A stretch of 64,000 nucleotides of DNA from JANQEU01 sp965242805 (GTDB lineage: Bacteria > Bacteroidota > Bacteroidia > Cytophagales > Cyclobacteriaceae): NCBI GenBank assembly GCA_965242805.1, contig CBDETD010000002.1, positions 5,022,001-5,086,000 on the forward strand, written 5' to 3'. The translations under genes were made by a program, and so were the position numbers. Numbering within the stretch: position 1 is the first letter of the stretch; each line of letters opens with the position of its first letter. Under the pieces are notes generated by a model. It ran no database searches. It was not told the DNA's origin and worked only from the letters and a program-made list of their open reading frames with translations. Positions 63,176 through 64,000 of the stretch are shown here, piece by piece.

Positions 63176-64000
63176 TTCGTCACGTAATGTCATTGCTGGA
63201 TTCTTTCGGGCGTTCTTTTGAATGATGATAAGGGAAATACCCGTGATCAAAAGAAGAAGAATGGCTCCTGAAACTATAAAAATGAATGGTGAGATCTGTG
63301 TACGATATGCAAAGTTGTTCAACCACTCTCTACCGTAGTAAAAGCATAATCCACTCCCGATTAGGAATCCTAGCAATAACAACTTCAGGAAGTCATATGT
63401 CACGATCCCTATTAAATGTGGGATAGAGGCTCCCAGAACTTTTCTGATGCTGAATTCCTTGGTGCGTTGCTCGGCGGTGAAGCTGATCAAGCCGATTAGA
63501 CCTAATATCGCAATGAGTACGGCAAGGATGGTGAATGTATCAAGTACCTGACCAAACCTTCTCTGGGATTCGAAGGCGGCGTCGAATTCCTCATCCATGA
63601 AATAGTACTCGAAAGGTAGTGCGGGATTGATCTTTTGCCATTCGGTTTGGAAATGTGCGATGATCTCCTGGTATTCATCAAGGTTTTTTGAATTGAGCCG
63701 GGCCAAAAGAAAGTGTTGGTCTCCCTTCCACATTGGAGCATTTGGATGGAAGATTGCCAATGGTTCCACGGGAATATTAAGATCCCAAAAATTGAAATCT
63801 TTCAATACTCCAACCACATTGAATTGGTTTTCCGGATCGTACATGGCAATCTTTTTACCGAGGACATTATTTGGATCCTCTCCAGGTTTTAGAAATCCCA
63901 TTTGGATAGCACACTTCTCATTTATTACAATGGATCGTATATCACCTTCGCCTTCACTGAAGAAGTTCCTTCCGGCGACCAATTGAAGACCAAGGGTCTC
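63173..64000 (-). CDS. ABC transporter permease, FtsX/MacB type (5' part outside window)
   Basis: The frame is open to the right edge, so only the C-terminal 275 residues are visible. They contain the end of the second MacB domain (GLQLVAGRNFF, VVGVLKDFNFWDLN) and the three-helix FtsX domain (RTKEFSIRKVLGASIPHLIGI, REWLNNFAYRTQI), ending PAMTLRDE. This is the fourth such permease in the window. Its regulator, if any, lies outside. Confidence 0.92.
   Translation of the reverse strand, partial: ETLGLQLVAGRNFFSEGEGDIRSIVINEKCAIQMGFLKPGEDPNNVLGKKIAMYDPENQFNVVGVLKDFNFWDLNIPVEPLAIFHPNAPMWKGDQHFLLARLNSKNLDEYQEIIAHFQTEWQKINPALPFEYYFMDEEFDAAFESQRRFGQVLDTFTILAVLIAILGLIGLISFTAEQRTKEFSIRKVLGASIPHLIGIVTYDFLKLLLLGFLIGSGLCFYYGREWLNNFAYRTQISPFIFIVSGAILLLLITGISLIIIQKNARKNPAMTLRDE

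Noticed and set aside
1..64000. Search for tRNA, rRNA, insertion sequences, integrases and att sites
   Set aside because: No transposase or integrase motif, no terminal inverted repeats flanking genes and no tRNA cloverleaf was noticed on either strand.

Overview
The window looks like chromosomal DNA of a free-living member of the Bacteroidota, most likely order Cytophagales. The sequence supports this in several ways. There is a C-terminal type IX secretion (T9SS) sorting domain on a giant secreted protein. Promoter -7 elements follow the Bacteroidota TAnnTTTG pattern. Lipoproteins and outer-membrane barrels are abundant. Several families largely confined to this phylum occur (DUF4249, DUF4493, DUF6090, LytTR regulators, PadR-linked FtsX permeases without an ATPase). 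I see no rRNA, tRNA, insertion sequence, prophage, integrase or CRISPR array.

Layout. Positions 1-4316: the 3' end of an FtsX/MacB-type permease overlapping a PadR regulator, a small barrel, a DUF3137 membrane protein and an OsmC protein. 4560-15638: one 3692-residue secreted protein with a right-handed beta-helix, many FG-GAP/VCBS calcium-loop repeats, Fn3-like and cadherin-like domains, unusual tryptophan-rich lectin-like insertions and a T9SS sorting tail. 15778-27442: a sulfatase broken by a one-base frameshift, a serine hydrolase, a COG2403 P-loop protein, a degenerate nucleotide-cyclase-like protein, an endonuclease/phosphatase-fold protein, a Tat-exported sugar isomerase-like protein, a 42-residue small gene with a strong 5' hairpin, and a tyrosine phosphatase lipoprotein. 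27446-31887: PadR, FtsX permease and thioredoxin in one translationally coupled operon, beside a membrane LytTR regulator. 31937-34478: an acidic exported protein, a DUF892 ferritin-like protein, an M48 peptidase and a DUF1579-like protein.

Positions 34652-40474 hold a tight four-gene operon: a seven-repeat propeller lipoprotein, two outer-membrane barrel candidates and a TPR-CHAT protease lipoprotein. I consider this the best candidate for an undescribed system. On the opposite strand, 46494-40519 is a second envelope operon: LVIVD propeller lipoprotein, two barrels, a TonB-dependent receptor and a DUF4249 lipoprotein, driven by a good Bacteroidota promoter. 46576-50445 (minus) holds a histidine-kinase-like protein lacking the ATPase domain, an orphan ABC ATPase, a hypothetical protein and a PQQ-type sugar dehydrogenase lipoprotein. 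50520-57736 holds an ABC-F protein with an almost leaderless promoter, a second PadR-permease pair, an amidase and a DUF6090 protein. 57800-60930 is a TPR histidine kinase with a LytTR response regulator. 61180-63099 encodes a DUF4493 seven-repeat propeller lipoprotein. The window ends inside a further FtsX-type permease.

Overall this is a cell-envelope and signalling region. Most products carry signal peptides or lipoboxes. Four separate FtsX-type permeases, three PadR regulators and two LytTR regulators suggest envelope stress or peptide sensing. Functional calls rest on motifs read by eye; no database search was possible.
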